Source of the DNA: Allocatelliglobosispora scoriae
GTDB lineage: Bacteria; Actinomycetota; Actinomycetes; Mycobacteriales; Micromonosporaceae
Length of the DNA: 64,000 nucleotides
Assembly (NCBI RefSeq): GCF_014204945.1
Contig: NZ_JACHMN010000002.1
Location: forward strand, 310,001-374,000
Direction of reading: 5' to 3'
Part shown: in pieces, positions 26,384 through 36,637 of the stretch
Position numbering within the stretch: the first letter of the stretch is position 1
Layout: every line of letters begins with the position of its first letter
Program-made: the position numbers and the translations under genes
The notes under the pieces: model-generated
Seen by the model: the letters and a program-made list of their open reading frames with translations, nothing else
Told to the model about the DNA's origin: nothing
Databases searched by the model: none

Positions 26384-26437
26384 CCCGTCACGTGGTGCGG
26401 CACAGCATGGCCATCCTGTGCCGCACCACGTGACGGG
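26384..26437. terminator. Bidirectional terminator, perfect 22 bp stem
   Basis: Arms 26384-26405 and 26416-26437 pair perfectly around a 10 nt loop, between the dinB end and the converging lipoprotein gene. The left arm starts 2 bp after the dinB stop. Confidence 0.8.
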
Positions 26438-26443
26438 GACGCC

Positions 26444-27052
26444 TCAGCAGAAGTCGGTGCCGCCGAGGTAGCTGTCCTTGAGGTAGGTCGCGTCACCGGC
26501 GATCATCGACATGACCTTCTTCTTCTGGTCGAAGTCGAAGAGCAGGCCCTGACCGGTGTCGGTGGTGACGAGGAACGCCACCGCACCGCCACCGCCGTCG
26601 AGCTGCTTGCCGATCGTGCCGTAGATCGACTGGATCGCGGCCATCGTCATGCCGAGCCACGCACCCGACGGGGTCGGGATCTTCGCCGACCGGTTGACCG
26701 CCATGTAGAGCTTGCCGTCGGGGCGGAAGGAGAGATTCAGATCCTTCCAGTCCCCGGTGCCCTTGGCATAGGTGTTGGTCGGGCAGAGCTCGTTCGTCGT
26801 CGAGACCGCGTCGAGCAGGTTCTTGTCCTTGAGCGACGTCAGCGTCGCCCCGATCTCATAGGGACCGCCGCCGTCCACGGTGAAGACGACCGCATCGGAG
26901 GACGGGCTGGCGGCCGTCGACGGGCTCGCCGCATCGGTGGGGTCCACCGAGGTGGAGGTGCCGGTGGTGGGGGTGGCGGCCGGGTCGGCATCTTTGGAGC
27001 AGCCGGCGACGGCGAGGACGAGGATGACGGCGACGAGGCCGAGACGCTTCAT
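26444..27052 (-). CDS. Lipoprotein of unknown function
   Basis: 202 residues. MKRLGLVAVILVLAVAGC is a lipoprotein signal (Cys18), followed by an S/T/P/A-rich linker of about 35 residues. The folded part has VDGGGPYEIGATLTSLKDKNLLD, two Cys (ELCPT and the terminal FC) and a PSGAWLGMTMAAIQSIYGTIG segment. This resembles small extracellular actinomycete domains that measure or bind ligands, but I cannot name a family. It lies downstream of the chitinase gene in the same direction. Confidence 0.7.
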   Translation of the reverse strand: MKRLGLVAVILVLAVAGCSKDADPAATPTTGTSTSVDPTDAASPSTAASPSSDAVVFTVDGGGPYEIGATLTSLKDKNLLDAVSTTNELCPTNTYAKGTGDWKDLNLSFRPDGKLYMAVNRSAKIPTPSGAWLGMTMAAIQSIYGTIGKQLDGGGGAVAFLVTTDTGQGLLFDFDQKKKVMSMIAGDATYLKDSYLGGTDFC

Positions 27053-27162
27053 GTCACCCAGTGGAGTCGATCACGACACGGAACGCTGTCCGCTCGACGA
27101 CACAGCAACCGAACCGGAATGGAGGCGGGGGCGAGCCGAAGCCCGCCCCCGCCCGGATGAAA

Positions 27163-29541
<2,379 letters not shown>

Positions 29542-29618
29542 CGACTAACTCCCCTCACTGTTACAGGTGTGGACGGTCGATCGGGATAAATTAGTTAACT
29601 ATCCTTAAAGTACTTGAG

Positions 29619-29680
29619 ACGTTAATCGGATGATCATTAACTGTCAATGCTTGACCTTCATTCGCGGATCTGGCTAGCAT
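29619..29680. promoter_or_regulatory. Back-to-back promoters of the chitinase and chitosanase genes
   Basis: Leftward: TTGACA (29642-29647) with TAACGT (29619-29624), 17 bp spacer. Rightward: TTGACC (29651-29656) with TAGCAT (29675-29680), 18 bp spacer. The two -35 boxes are 3 bp apart. The 197 bp gap also holds the palindrome AGTTAACT at 29593-29600. I see no clear DasR-type site. Confidence 0.6.
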
Positions 29681-29738
29681 CGACCGCTATCTGTTAGGCA
29701 AATTGACTATTAATCGAGCTAACGAGGGAGACCACACC

Positions 29739-31199
29739 ATGCGCAAGCATGTCGCCCTACTCGGTGCCGCCGGACTCGCGATCGGCCTGCTCTTACCCGC
29801 CGCACCGGCGAGCGCCGCACCCGTCCGCTACGAGGCCGAGAACGCCGCGATCAGCCAGGGGCTCGTCGAGGCGAACCACACCGGCTACTCCGGCACCGGA
29901 TTCGTGAACAACGACAACGTCATCGGCAGTTCCACCCAGTGGACTGTGAACGCCGCAACCGCGGGCACCGCGACGATCACCATCCGCTACAGCAACGGCT
30001 CCGGCGCCAACCGGCCCGCCGACATCGCCGTCAACGGCAGCGTCGTCGCGGCGGCCTCGGCCTTCAACGCCACCACCAACTTCGACACCTGGGCGAGCAA
30101 GACCCTCACCGCGCCCGTCACCGCGGGCAGCAACACGATCCGGGTGACCGCCACCAGCGCCAACGGTCCGGCCAACCTGGACTACCTCGACTTCGAGGTC
30201 GCCGCCGCGCCGCCCGCTACCGTCTACCAGGCGGAGAACGCCACGATCTCGCAAGGGCTCGTCGAGAGCAACTGGGCCGGTTACACCGGCACCGGCTTCG
30301 TCAACGTCGACAACGCGGTCGGCAGCTACGTCCAGTGGTCCGTCGTCCCGGCAGCCGCCGGGAGCACCGGGCTGACGATCCGCTTCGCCAACGGCACCAC
30401 CGCCAACCGGCCCATGTCGATCACCGTCAACGGCACGGTCGTCAGCGCCAACCAGGCGTTCAACGCCACCGGCGCCTGGACCACCTGGTCCGAGGTGACC
30501 GTCAACGCGACCCTCACCGCCGGGACCAACACGGTCCGGGCCACCTCCACGAGCGCCACCGGCGGCCCCAACCTCGACAAACTCACCCTCGGCACCGTCG
30601 GCGGTGGTGGCGCCCCCACCGCCGCCGAGCTGCTCGCCAAGGTCGGCAGCTGCAACCAGATCTCCAACGGCAGGTACAAGACCGACTCCGACGTCGCCAC
30701 CGCGACGATCCCGGTGTGCCAGAAGACCGGCGCGGTCCTGTGGCAGGCCGACATGGACATCGACTGCGACGGCATCCGCACCGCGCAGTGCAACGAGGAC
30801 ACCGACTGCTGCTTCCTGCCCGACACCGCCTGCCACGCCTCCAACGGCAGCGCGCTCAACGCCGCGCAGCTGCCCTACGTCGTGGTGCCGAGCTCCAGCT
30901 CCATCTGGAACTATGCCAACTTCCAGATCGGGTGCGGCACCGTGGTCGCGGTCATCTACAACAACCAGGTCCTCTACGCCGTCGTCGGCGACACCGGGCC
31001 GACACAGATCATCGGTGAGGCGTCCTACGCGACGGCCGCCGCGCTCGGGATCAACCCCGATCCCAGCAACGGCGGCACCGACAGCGGTGTCACCTACATC
31101 GTCTTCCAGGGTTCGCAGCGGGTCAGCCCCATCGAGAACCAAGGAAACGCGGTGACACTGGGTCAGACGCTCGCGCGCACCTTCGTCAACAGCAACTGA
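29739..31199 (+). CDS. Secreted GH75 chitosanase with two CBM35/CBM6-like domains
   Basis: 486 residues from ATG 29739, with GAGGGAG upstream. A signal peptide (MRKHVALLGAAGLAIGLLLP) is followed by two similar binding domains (about 30-160, opening RYEAENAAISQGL, and 163-288, opening VYQAENATISQGL). The GH75 domain (about 292-486) has ADMDIDCDG (Asp338, 340, 342) and GDTGP...IGEAS (Asp418, Glu427), which fit the family's catalytic acids. It hydrolyses chitosan to oligomers. Together with the divergent chitinase it would degrade partly deacetylated chitin from fungi or arthropods. Confidence 0.9.
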   Translation: MRKHVALLGAAGLAIGLLLPAAPASAAPVRYEAENAAISQGLVEANHTGYSGTGFVNNDNVIGSSTQWTVNAATAGTATITIRYSNGSGANRPADIAVNGSVVAAASAFNATTNFDTWASKTLTAPVTAGSNTIRVTATSANGPANLDYLDFEVAAAPPATVYQAENATISQGLVESNWAGYTGTGFVNVDNAVGSYVQWSVVPAAAGSTGLTIRFANGTTANRPMSITVNGTVVSANQAFNATGAWTTWSEVTVNATLTAGTNTVRATSTSATGGPNLDKLTLGTVGGGGAPTAAELLAKVGSCNQISNGRYKTDSDVATATIPVCQKTGAVLWQADMDIDCDGIRTAQCNEDTDCCFLPDTACHASNGSALNAAQLPYVVVPSSSSIWNYANFQIGCGTVVAVIYNNQVLYAVVGDTGPTQIIGEASYATAAALGINPDPSNGGTDSGVTYIVFQGSQRVSPIENQGNAVTLGQTLARTFVNSN

Positions 31200-31206
31200 T
31201 CACCTC

Positions 31207-31237
31207 GCCCGTGGCGGTCGTCCCGGCCGCCACGGGC
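31207..31237 (+). terminator. Terminator of the chitosanase gene
   Basis: A perfect 11 bp stem GCCCGTGGCGG/CCGCCACGGGC (31207-31217, 31227-31237) lies 8 bp after the stop. Confidence 0.7.
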
Positions 31238-31257
31238 ATCTCCCCCGAGGAGGAGCC

Positions 31258-31926
31258 ATGTGCCGTCAGGCCCGCTGGATCACCGGGCTCGCCGCCGCCG
31301 CCGTCTGCGCGCTGACCGGCTGCTCCGGGCCGACCCCGATCGGTCCCGTCATCGTCCCCGCCCCGCCCGCGACCGGTGCGCCTTCGCCGAGCGTCACCTC
31401 ACCGGTCGCCACTCCCGCGCCGGGCACTGCGGCGCCGAGTGGTGCTGGTGCGCCGACGGCACACCGGATCACCGGGGACCTGTGCGCCGCCGTCGACCTC
31501 ACCCCGATCGCGGACCTCGCGGCGCAGCCGGTCTCGCGCGGCACCGGCGACCACAGCGACAAGTCCGGATACACCGTCCACACCTGCCAGCAGGTGTTCC
31601 GGCACGGCAGCGTCGAGACCTCCGGGTTCGTCACCGCCATGCTCTTCACCGGATCCGACGCCGCCGCGCAGGCGCGCGCCCGGCTCGACGACACCCGCGC
31701 CAACCTCCCCACGGGCCGGGTGGTCGAGCCGGTCGACCTGCTCACCCGATCCTGGGGGTACGCCACCGAAAGCGCCCAGGCACGCACCTGGCAACTGTGG
31801 GCGCTGGACGGGAACCTGCTGCTGGGCGTACGCGTCAAGGCGACCACCAACAGCCCCGGCGGCCAGGAACAGCTCCGCGCTGCCGCGGTGGCGACGGCCC
31901 GCGCCACGGCGGCCCGGCTGCGATGA
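31258..31926 (+). CDS. DUF3558-like lipoprotein of unknown function
   Basis: 222 residues; GAGGAGGAG precedes ATG 31258. The signal ends in lipobox LTGC (Cys22), followed by a Pro/Ala/Ser-rich linker to about residue 66. The folded part starts near ITGDLCAAVDLTPIADL and has HTCQQVF, so two Cys probably pair. The layout resembles small DUF3558-type actinomycete lipoproteins, but the family call is tentative. It faces the methyltransferase gene across a bidirectional hairpin. Confidence 0.65.
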   Translation: MCRQARWITGLAAAAVCALTGCSGPTPIGPVIVPAPPATGAPSPSVTSPVATPAPGTAAPSGAGAPTAHRITGDLCAAVDLTPIADLAAQPVSRGTGDHSDKSGYTVHTCQQVFRHGSVETSGFVTAMLFTGSDAAAQARARLDDTRANLPTGRVVEPVDLLTRSWGYATESAQARTWQLWALDGNLLLGVRVKATTNSPGGQEQLRAAAVATARATAARLR

Positions 31927-31930
31927 CGGC

Positions 31931-31957
31931 GGCGGCCACCGTGAAACGGTGGCCGCC
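31931..31957. terminator. Bidirectional terminator
   Basis: A perfect 12 bp stem (31931-31942 and 31946-31957) with a 3 nt AAA-type loop lies between converging genes. Confidence 0.8.
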
Positions 31958-31976
31958 GATCGATCAGCGACTCACA

Positions 31977-32726
31977 TCAGCGCTTCATCAGGGCGAACAC
32001 GCCCCAGCCGAGCAGCGGCCGGCTGTAGCGGACATACTCCAGCGGAGCGGTGTCGAGCTCGGCCCGCAGCTCCGGTGCGAGCTCGTCGTGCGGGTTCTCG
32101 TCGAGCCAGGTCCGCAGGTTGAGCCAGCTCGCGGCCCGGTAACGGTCCCAGCTGTCCTCATCGGCGAGCACCATCTCGACCAGGTCGTAGCCGAGCTCGC
32201 CGAAGTGCTCGACCAGCGCCGGCAGCGTCCGGTAGAAGTCCGGCGTCTCGGCGTGACACGCCTGGAGCGCTTCCGCGCCGGTGGGCGGTTCGCCCCGCCA
32301 GAAGGGTTCGCCGACCAGGATGGTGCCGCCCGGACGCAGGCTGCGTTCGAGCAGCGCGATGGTGCCGGTGATGCCGTCACCGATCCAGCTCGCGCCGATG
32401 CACGCCGCGACGTCGACCGGTTCGGCCGAGACGTGGTGCGACGCATCACCGTGCAGGTATTCGACGTTGTCGGAGACGCCGAACTCGGCGGCCCGTTCGA
32501 TCGCCGCGGCGATGGATACGGTGCTGATGTCGATGCCGACCCCGGTGACCTGGTGGTCACGGGCCCAACTCGACAGCATCTCGCCCTTGCCGCAGCACAG
32601 GTCCAGCACCGTCATGCCGGGCCGGAGCCTGATGGCGGCGCCGAGGATGGCGAACTTCTCCGCCGTGAACGGGTCGCAGATCCGGTGGCTGCTCTCCCGG
32701 ATGGTGTAACTACGTGGCAGATCCAA
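31977..32726 (-). CDS. SAM-dependent methyltransferase
   Basis: 249 residues. The start appears to be TTG 32726: TGAGGA precedes it and an in-frame stop lies 5 codons upstream. The class I SAM-binding motif is MTVLDLCCGKGEMLSSW with GVGIDIS next and LHGDASHH later, then LRPGGTILVGEPFW. The C-terminal part (about 150-249) has YRTLPALVEHFGELGYDLVEM. Small-molecule methyltransferases of this type act on diverse substrates, so none is proposed. Confidence 0.82.
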   Translation of the reverse strand: MDLPRSYTIRESSHRICDPFTAEKFAILGAAIRLRPGMTVLDLCCGKGEMLSSWARDHQVTGVGIDISTVSIAAAIERAAEFGVSDNVEYLHGDASHHVSAEPVDVAACIGASWIGDGITGTIALLERSLRPGGTILVGEPFWRGEPPTGAEALQACHAETPDFYRTLPALVEHFGELGYDLVEMVLADEDSWDRYRAASWLNLRTWLDENPHDELAPELRAELDTAPLEYVRYSRPLLGWGVFALMKR

Positions 32727-32905
32727 TGCTCTGATTCCTCACCATGGGTGTACGGGTCGTCTGAACTGCGAGCGGACGAACGCCGACAACACGCATAATC
32801 ACACCTACTTCTGCTGCCACGGTTGAATGATCACCGGACGCTAGCCCCGACGCCCTCCGTCTGCAACCGCGTTTAACGAGTTGCGCCCGCCCCCAAAAAA
32901 AGCAG

Positions 32906-32922
32906 CAACTCTTCAAGAGTTG
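32906..32922 (-). terminator. Short CTCTT-AAGAG palindrome followed by a T-run (family copy 3)
   Basis: CAACTCTTCAAGAGTTG (17 nt, 8 bp arms) begins 3 bp after the ABC exporter stop. Read on the minus strand it is followed by CTGC and seven T (32895-32901). That makes it a textbook intrinsic terminator, the only family copy seen with a T-run. Confidence 0.8.
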
Positions 32923-32925
32923 GTG

Positions 32926-34809
32926 TCATAGAGGGCTCACCTCCTGATAGGCGGAGGCCTGCAGCGAGTAGAACTGGGCGTAGATCCCGGCCAGGGCCAT
33001 CAGCTCGGCGTGCGTGCCCTGCTCGACGACCCGCCCGCCGTCGAGGACGAAGATCCGGTCGGCGTAGCGGACGCTGGCGAGCCGGTGCGTGATCAGCACG
33101 ACCGTACGCTGCACCGCGTGCCGCCGGATGCTCTCGAAGATCGCGTGCTCGGTCTTCGCATCCAGCGAGGCGGTCGGCTCGTCACAGATCAGCAGCGGTG
33201 CGTCCCGGAACAGCCCGCGTGCCACCGCGATCCGCTGCCACTGCCCACCGGAGAGCTCCGTGCCCCCCTTGTAGGACGGATCCAGCAGCGTTTCCGCACC
33301 CTTGCTGAGCCGCGCGAAGACCTCGGCGGCGCCGGATGCCGACGCGGCCCGCTCGAACTGCCCGACCGCGTCGGGGTGGTCGAAGCGGCCGATGGTGATG
33401 TTCTGCCGGGCGGTGAAGGGCCAGCGGGTGAAGTTCTGCGCGATGACGGCGGTGTGCCCGCGCAGCCCGTCCAGGTCGATCAACCGGGCGGACACCCCGC
33501 CGTAGGTGACATCGCCGGACGCCGGTTCGTAGAGTCCGGCGATCACCTTCGCCAGGGTGGTCTTGCCGGAGCCGTTCTCCCCCACCAGGGCGATGATCTC
33601 GCCGGACGCGATCTCCAGGCTCACCCCGTTGAGAGCCGGTTCCTCGGCGCCCGGGTAGGTGAAGGTGACATCGCGGACCGAGATCCGGTCCAGGTCGGCC
33701 GGCGGTTCGACACCGCCGTCGCGCATCCGCCGCTGCTCCGCCTCGGCGCAGAGGTCCAGGTAGTCCTGGTAGAACAGGCCGTTCTCGTATCCGTAATTGA
33801 TCACCTGGGTGGCCTGGGTGAGCACGTTGATCGCGGCTCGGATCGCGATCACCGCCGTTCCGGCGGCGGCCAGCGGCATCCGCCCGGTGTAGAGCAGCAG
33901 GCCGAGCGCGGCGAAGATCACCGCCGTACCCACGGCTGCCAGCGCGCTGCCCGCGGCCTGGGCGGTCGCACGTCTCTTCTCGATCGCCAGGTCGGCGGCC
34001 TGGACGTGCCGGGAGAGCCGCTCCCACTCCCCCAGCAGGAACGGCCGCATCGTGTAGGAGCGCACCTCGGCCGCCGACGACCGCTCGGTCATCAGGTCGC
34101 CGAGCGTCTCCATCCGCCGGTTGGCCCCGGAGAAGCCGATCACCATCTGGTAGTAGAGCCGGGCCGATCGCACCGCCGCCCACGCGCTCGGGATCACGGC
34201 GAGGACCAGCAGTGGCAGCAGGATCGGGTGCAGCACCGTCAGCGCCCCCGCGATCGCTGCGAACCCGGCGACGCAGCCGAGCAGGTCGACCGCGATCCGC
34301 AGCAGGGAGTAGACGGTGCCGCCGGCCCGCTGGCGGCACCGGTGTAGCCGGTCGTGGAAGGTGCCGTCGTCGAAGGCGACGAGCTCGACCTGCGTCACCA
34401 GGCCCAGCATCCGGGTCTCGACCGCGCGCTGGAGCTGCGGCGACAGCCGCGCCTGCGCCCAGTGCGCGCCCTGGCGGAGCACGCCGCGGATGACGACGGA
34501 GACGACGAGCAGGGTGAGGCCGGGCAGCGCCGCGCGGACCCGTTCGGGGCTCGGTCCGTCGATGAGCAGGCCCTCGAAGACGCTGTTGGTGGCGAGCAGG
34601 CCGACGCCGGTGAGCGCCTCGGCGACGGCGGTGAGGCCGATCAGGGCAGCGGTGTCGACCCGGCTCGTCGACCAGGCCAGGCGCAGCACCTGCCCGCAGA
34701 GGCGCGGCAGGTAGCGCAGCATCGCGAAGAACCCGGTCGCGGCGACCGTCGAGTCGTAGGCCTCCCAGGGGCGCGCCTCGGTCTCGATCTCGTGGAGATC
34801 GTCGGACAT
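32926..34809 (-). CDS. ABC exporter half-transporter (TMD-NBD fusion)
   Basis: 627 residues. The first about 350 hold six membrane helices of an ABC type-1 exporter domain. The ATPase has Walker A GENGSGKTT (about 406-413), signature LSGGQWQR, Walker B LLICDEPTASLD and the H-loop ITHRLAS. It exports an unknown substrate as a homo- or heterodimer. It is similar in layout and motifs to the exporter at 61538-63430. No lanthipeptide or other biosynthesis gene lies beside it. ATG 34809 is followed by an acidic N-terminus (MSDDLHEIETEARPWE). Confidence 0.92.
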   Translation of the reverse strand: MSDDLHEIETEARPWEAYDSTVAATGFFAMLRYLPRLCGQVLRLAWSTSRVDTAALIGLTAVAEALTGVGLLATNSVFEGLLIDGPSPERVRAALPGLTLLVVSVVIRGVLRQGAHWAQARLSPQLQRAVETRMLGLVTQVELVAFDDGTFHDRLHRCRQRAGGTVYSLLRIAVDLLGCVAGFAAIAGALTVLHPILLPLLVLAVIPSAWAAVRSARLYYQMVIGFSGANRRMETLGDLMTERSSAAEVRSYTMRPFLLGEWERLSRHVQAADLAIEKRRATAQAAGSALAAVGTAVIFAALGLLLYTGRMPLAAAGTAVIAIRAAINVLTQATQVINYGYENGLFYQDYLDLCAEAEQRRMRDGGVEPPADLDRISVRDVTFTYPGAEEPALNGVSLEIASGEIIALVGENGSGKTTLAKVIAGLYEPASGDVTYGGVSARLIDLDGLRGHTAVIAQNFTRWPFTARQNITIGRFDHPDAVGQFERAASASGAAEVFARLSKGAETLLDPSYKGGTELSGGQWQRIAVARGLFRDAPLLICDEPTASLDAKTEHAIFESIRRHAVQRTVVLITHRLASVRYADRIFVLDGGRVVEQGTHAELMALAGIYAQFYSLQASAYQEVSPL

Positions 34810-34865
34810 GGCCTCAGGTAATCATCTTTCGCTACATCCGGTGGCAAAACGGATACGCTCGACAG

Positions 34866-35222
34866 GTGATCAACGGGGCGCACATCATCCTCTACAGCCA
34901 GGACGCGGAGGCGGATCGGGCCTTCCTGCGCGACGTTCTCGGAGCCCCCTACGTCGAGGCCGGGCAGGGGTGGTTGATCTTCCAGCTCCCGCCGGCCGAG
35001 CTCGCGGTCCACCCGACCGAGCGCCCGGCGATGCACGAGCTCTACCTGATGTGCGACGACGTGGTCACCACGGTCGCCGAGCTGACCGCCCGGGGCGCCC
35101 GGTTCAGCCGCCCGATCAGCGACCAGGGCTGGGGGCTCGTCACGTTCCTCACCCTGCCCGGCGGCAGCGAACTCGGCCTCTACCAGCCCCGCCACCCCCG
35201 CGCCCACGGCAAAACCCGCTGA
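34866..35222 (+). CDS. VOC-superfamily (glyoxalase/bleomycin-resistance-like) protein
   Basis: 118 residues from GTG 34866, divergent from the ABC exporter by 56 bp. Two beta-alpha-beta-beta-beta units are visible: GAHIILYSQDAEADRAFLRDVLG with LIFQLPPAELAVH, and HELYLMCDDVVTTVAELTARG with LPGGSELGLYQPRHP. His5 and Glu50-type positions and the Glu near GSELGLY fit metal-site geometry, but completeness was not checked. Members include glyoxalases and drug-binding resistance proteins. A link with the neighbouring exporter is only a guess. Confidence 0.8.
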   Translation: MINGAHIILYSQDAEADRAFLRDVLGAPYVEAGQGWLIFQLPPAELAVHPTERPAMHELYLMCDDVVTTVAELTARGARFSRPISDQGWGLVTFLTLPGGSELGLYQPRHPRAHGKTR

Positions 35223-35250
35223 AGCCCCACCCCGGGTCACGCTCGCCGCT

Positions 35251-35320
35251 GGGTCACGTTTTGCAGCAGAGCGTGGCCATCTCGCTGCGCGAGGCCACGA
35301 TCTGCTGTAAAACGTGACCC
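35251..35320. terminator. Long imperfect inverted repeat between converging genes
   Basis: 28 nt arms (35251-35278 and 35293-35320) match at 26 of 28 positions around a 14 nt loop. It is followed at once by the family palindrome at 35337-35369, so this junction has two tandem hairpins. Confidence 0.7.
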
Positions 35321-35336
35321 GCGCGGTCCACCGGTC

Positions 35337-35369
35337 CTTAGGGCCGACTCTTGAAGAGTCGGTCCTAAG
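35337..35369. terminator. CTCTT-G-AAGAG palindrome (family copy 4)
   Basis: 16 nt arms with one mismatch (35337-35352 and 35354-35369) flank a central G. The right arm covers the TAG stop of the TspO gene (35365-35367). Confidence 0.75.
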
Positions 35370-35835
35370 AGTTCAGCTGCCAGATGCTGAAATTGAGCGC
35401 CGACGCGAAGGTCACCCAAGCCCAGTAGGGCAGCAGCAGGTAGGCCGCGGGTCGGGAGACCCGCCAGAAGAGCGCCACCGTCGCACCGATCGCGAGCCAC
35501 ATCACCACGATCTCGGCGAACGCGAGCCCGTAGTGGTTGCCGCCGAAGAAGAGCGGCGTCCAGATCGCGTTGAGCACCAGCTGCACGCCGTAGACGACGA
35601 TCGCCGTCCCGAAGCCGACCTTGCGCCAGACGAGCCAGCCGGAGACCGCGATCATGATGTAGAGGACCGTCCACACCGGACCGAAGAGCCACGACGGCGG
35701 CGCCCAGGACGGCTGGGCGAGCTGCCCGTACTCGGCGGAGGCGTCGGCTGCCGCGATGCCCCCGATGACCGCGGTGGCGAGGACGGCGAGTCCGAATCCG
35801 GCCAGCGCCGGCCAGTGCTGAGAACGGTTCGTCAT
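35365..35835 (-). CDS. TspO/MBR family membrane protein
   Basis: 156 residues from ATG 35835 (GGGAAAG upstream); a longer frame upstream has no membrane or family features. Five helices are predicted. The family signature QPSWAPPSWLFGPVWTVLYIM is present near residues 36-56, as is NAIWTPLFFGGNHYGLAFAEI. TspO proteins bind porphyrins and tetrapyrroles or related ligands and are linked with stress responses. The gene is alone, converging on the VOC gene. Confidence 0.92.
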   Translation of the reverse strand: MTNRSQHWPALAGFGLAVLATAVIGGIAAADASAEYGQLAQPSWAPPSWLFGPVWTVLYIMIAVSGWLVWRKVGFGTAIVVYGVQLVLNAIWTPLFFGGNHYGLAFAEIVVMWLAIGATVALFWRVSRPAAYLLLPYWAWVTFASALNFSIWQLNS

Positions 35836-36008
35836 ATGGTCATCTTTCCCGGCGCGGCCTCCGTCAAACCTCACTTCGGTGCAGGTGGGAGTCAATGTTC
35901 CGTCAGTTGTTCTTGATGTTCCCGTGACAAGTTGACCATTAAACTTCGGGAATTCCCCTGCCTGGAGTGATCCTTTAGGCATCCCCCGGTGCCTCTGGAG
36001 GCCCTCCC

Positions 36009-36587
36009 GTGCGACCGCTTCGCCATGCCCTTGTGCTGACCGTCACCGCCGGACTCGCACTGTCGATGCTCTCCGCCTGCGGCGATGACGCGACGCCTGC
36101 GGCCAGCAGCCCCAATTCCACCGCCACCGCCACGACCGGTGGCGACGCGCCCGCCGCCGGTGAGGCGTTCGACCCGTGCAAGAAGATCACCGCCGCTGAG
36201 ATCGGCGCCATCGTCGGCTTCACCGTGGTGATGAAGGAGGTCCCCGGTGGCGGCTGCTCCTACGACCCCGCCGACGACCCGCGCGCGACGACGATCAGCA
36301 TCGACGAGGGCGAGACGAATGCGGGCGGCGGCATCGAGAGCGCCAAGCAGGGCAGCACCGGCACGATCGCGGGCGAGCCGGTCGCGCTGAGCGGCGTCGG
36401 CGACGCGGCCTACATCGTGGTCGGCAAGGGCAAGGCGCTGGGCAAGAACTCCTTCCAGGCCCAGGCCGGCCTGGAGATCAAGGGCCAGCTCATCATGGTC
36501 ACCGTGATCCAGCTCGGCAACGCCACGAAGGACCAGGTCACGAAGTTCGTCACCGAGGCGACGAAGCTCGTCGCATCCAAGGTCTGA
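36009..36587 (+). CDS. DUF3558-like lipoprotein
   Basis: 192 residues from GTG 36009 with TGGAGG upstream. The signal peptide ends in lipobox LSAC (Cys24). A short Thr/Ala/Ser linker leads to FDPCKKITAAEIGAIVGF and GGGCSYDPAD, the paired-Cys pattern of DUF3558-type lipoproteins. Later, GVGDAAYIVVGKGKALGK is also typical. Its function is unknown, and these proteins are usually surface-anchored. It is divergent from TspO by about 170 bp. Confidence 0.75.
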   Translation: MRPLRHALVLTVTAGLALSMLSACGDDATPAASSPNSTATATTGGDAPAAGEAFDPCKKITAAEIGAIVGFTVVMKEVPGGGCSYDPADDPRATTISIDEGETNAGGGIESAKQGSTGTIAGEPVALSGVGDAAYIVVGKGKALGKNSFQAQAGLEIKGQLIMVTVIQLGNATKDQVTKFVTEATKLVASKV

Positions 36588-36596
36588 CCTGCCGCG

Positions 36597-36630
36597 CCCG
36601 CCCTGGTCCGCGGCTGCGGAGCAGGGCGGG
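36597..36630. terminator. Bidirectional terminator between lipoprotein and ABC permease genes
   Basis: A 9 bp stem (36597-36605 and 36622-36630), one mismatch, and a further 5 bp stem (36607-36611 and 36616-36620) enclose a 4 nt loop. The outer flanks GACCTGC and GCAGGTC extend it. Confidence 0.75.
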
Positions 36631-36637
36631 ACGCAGG

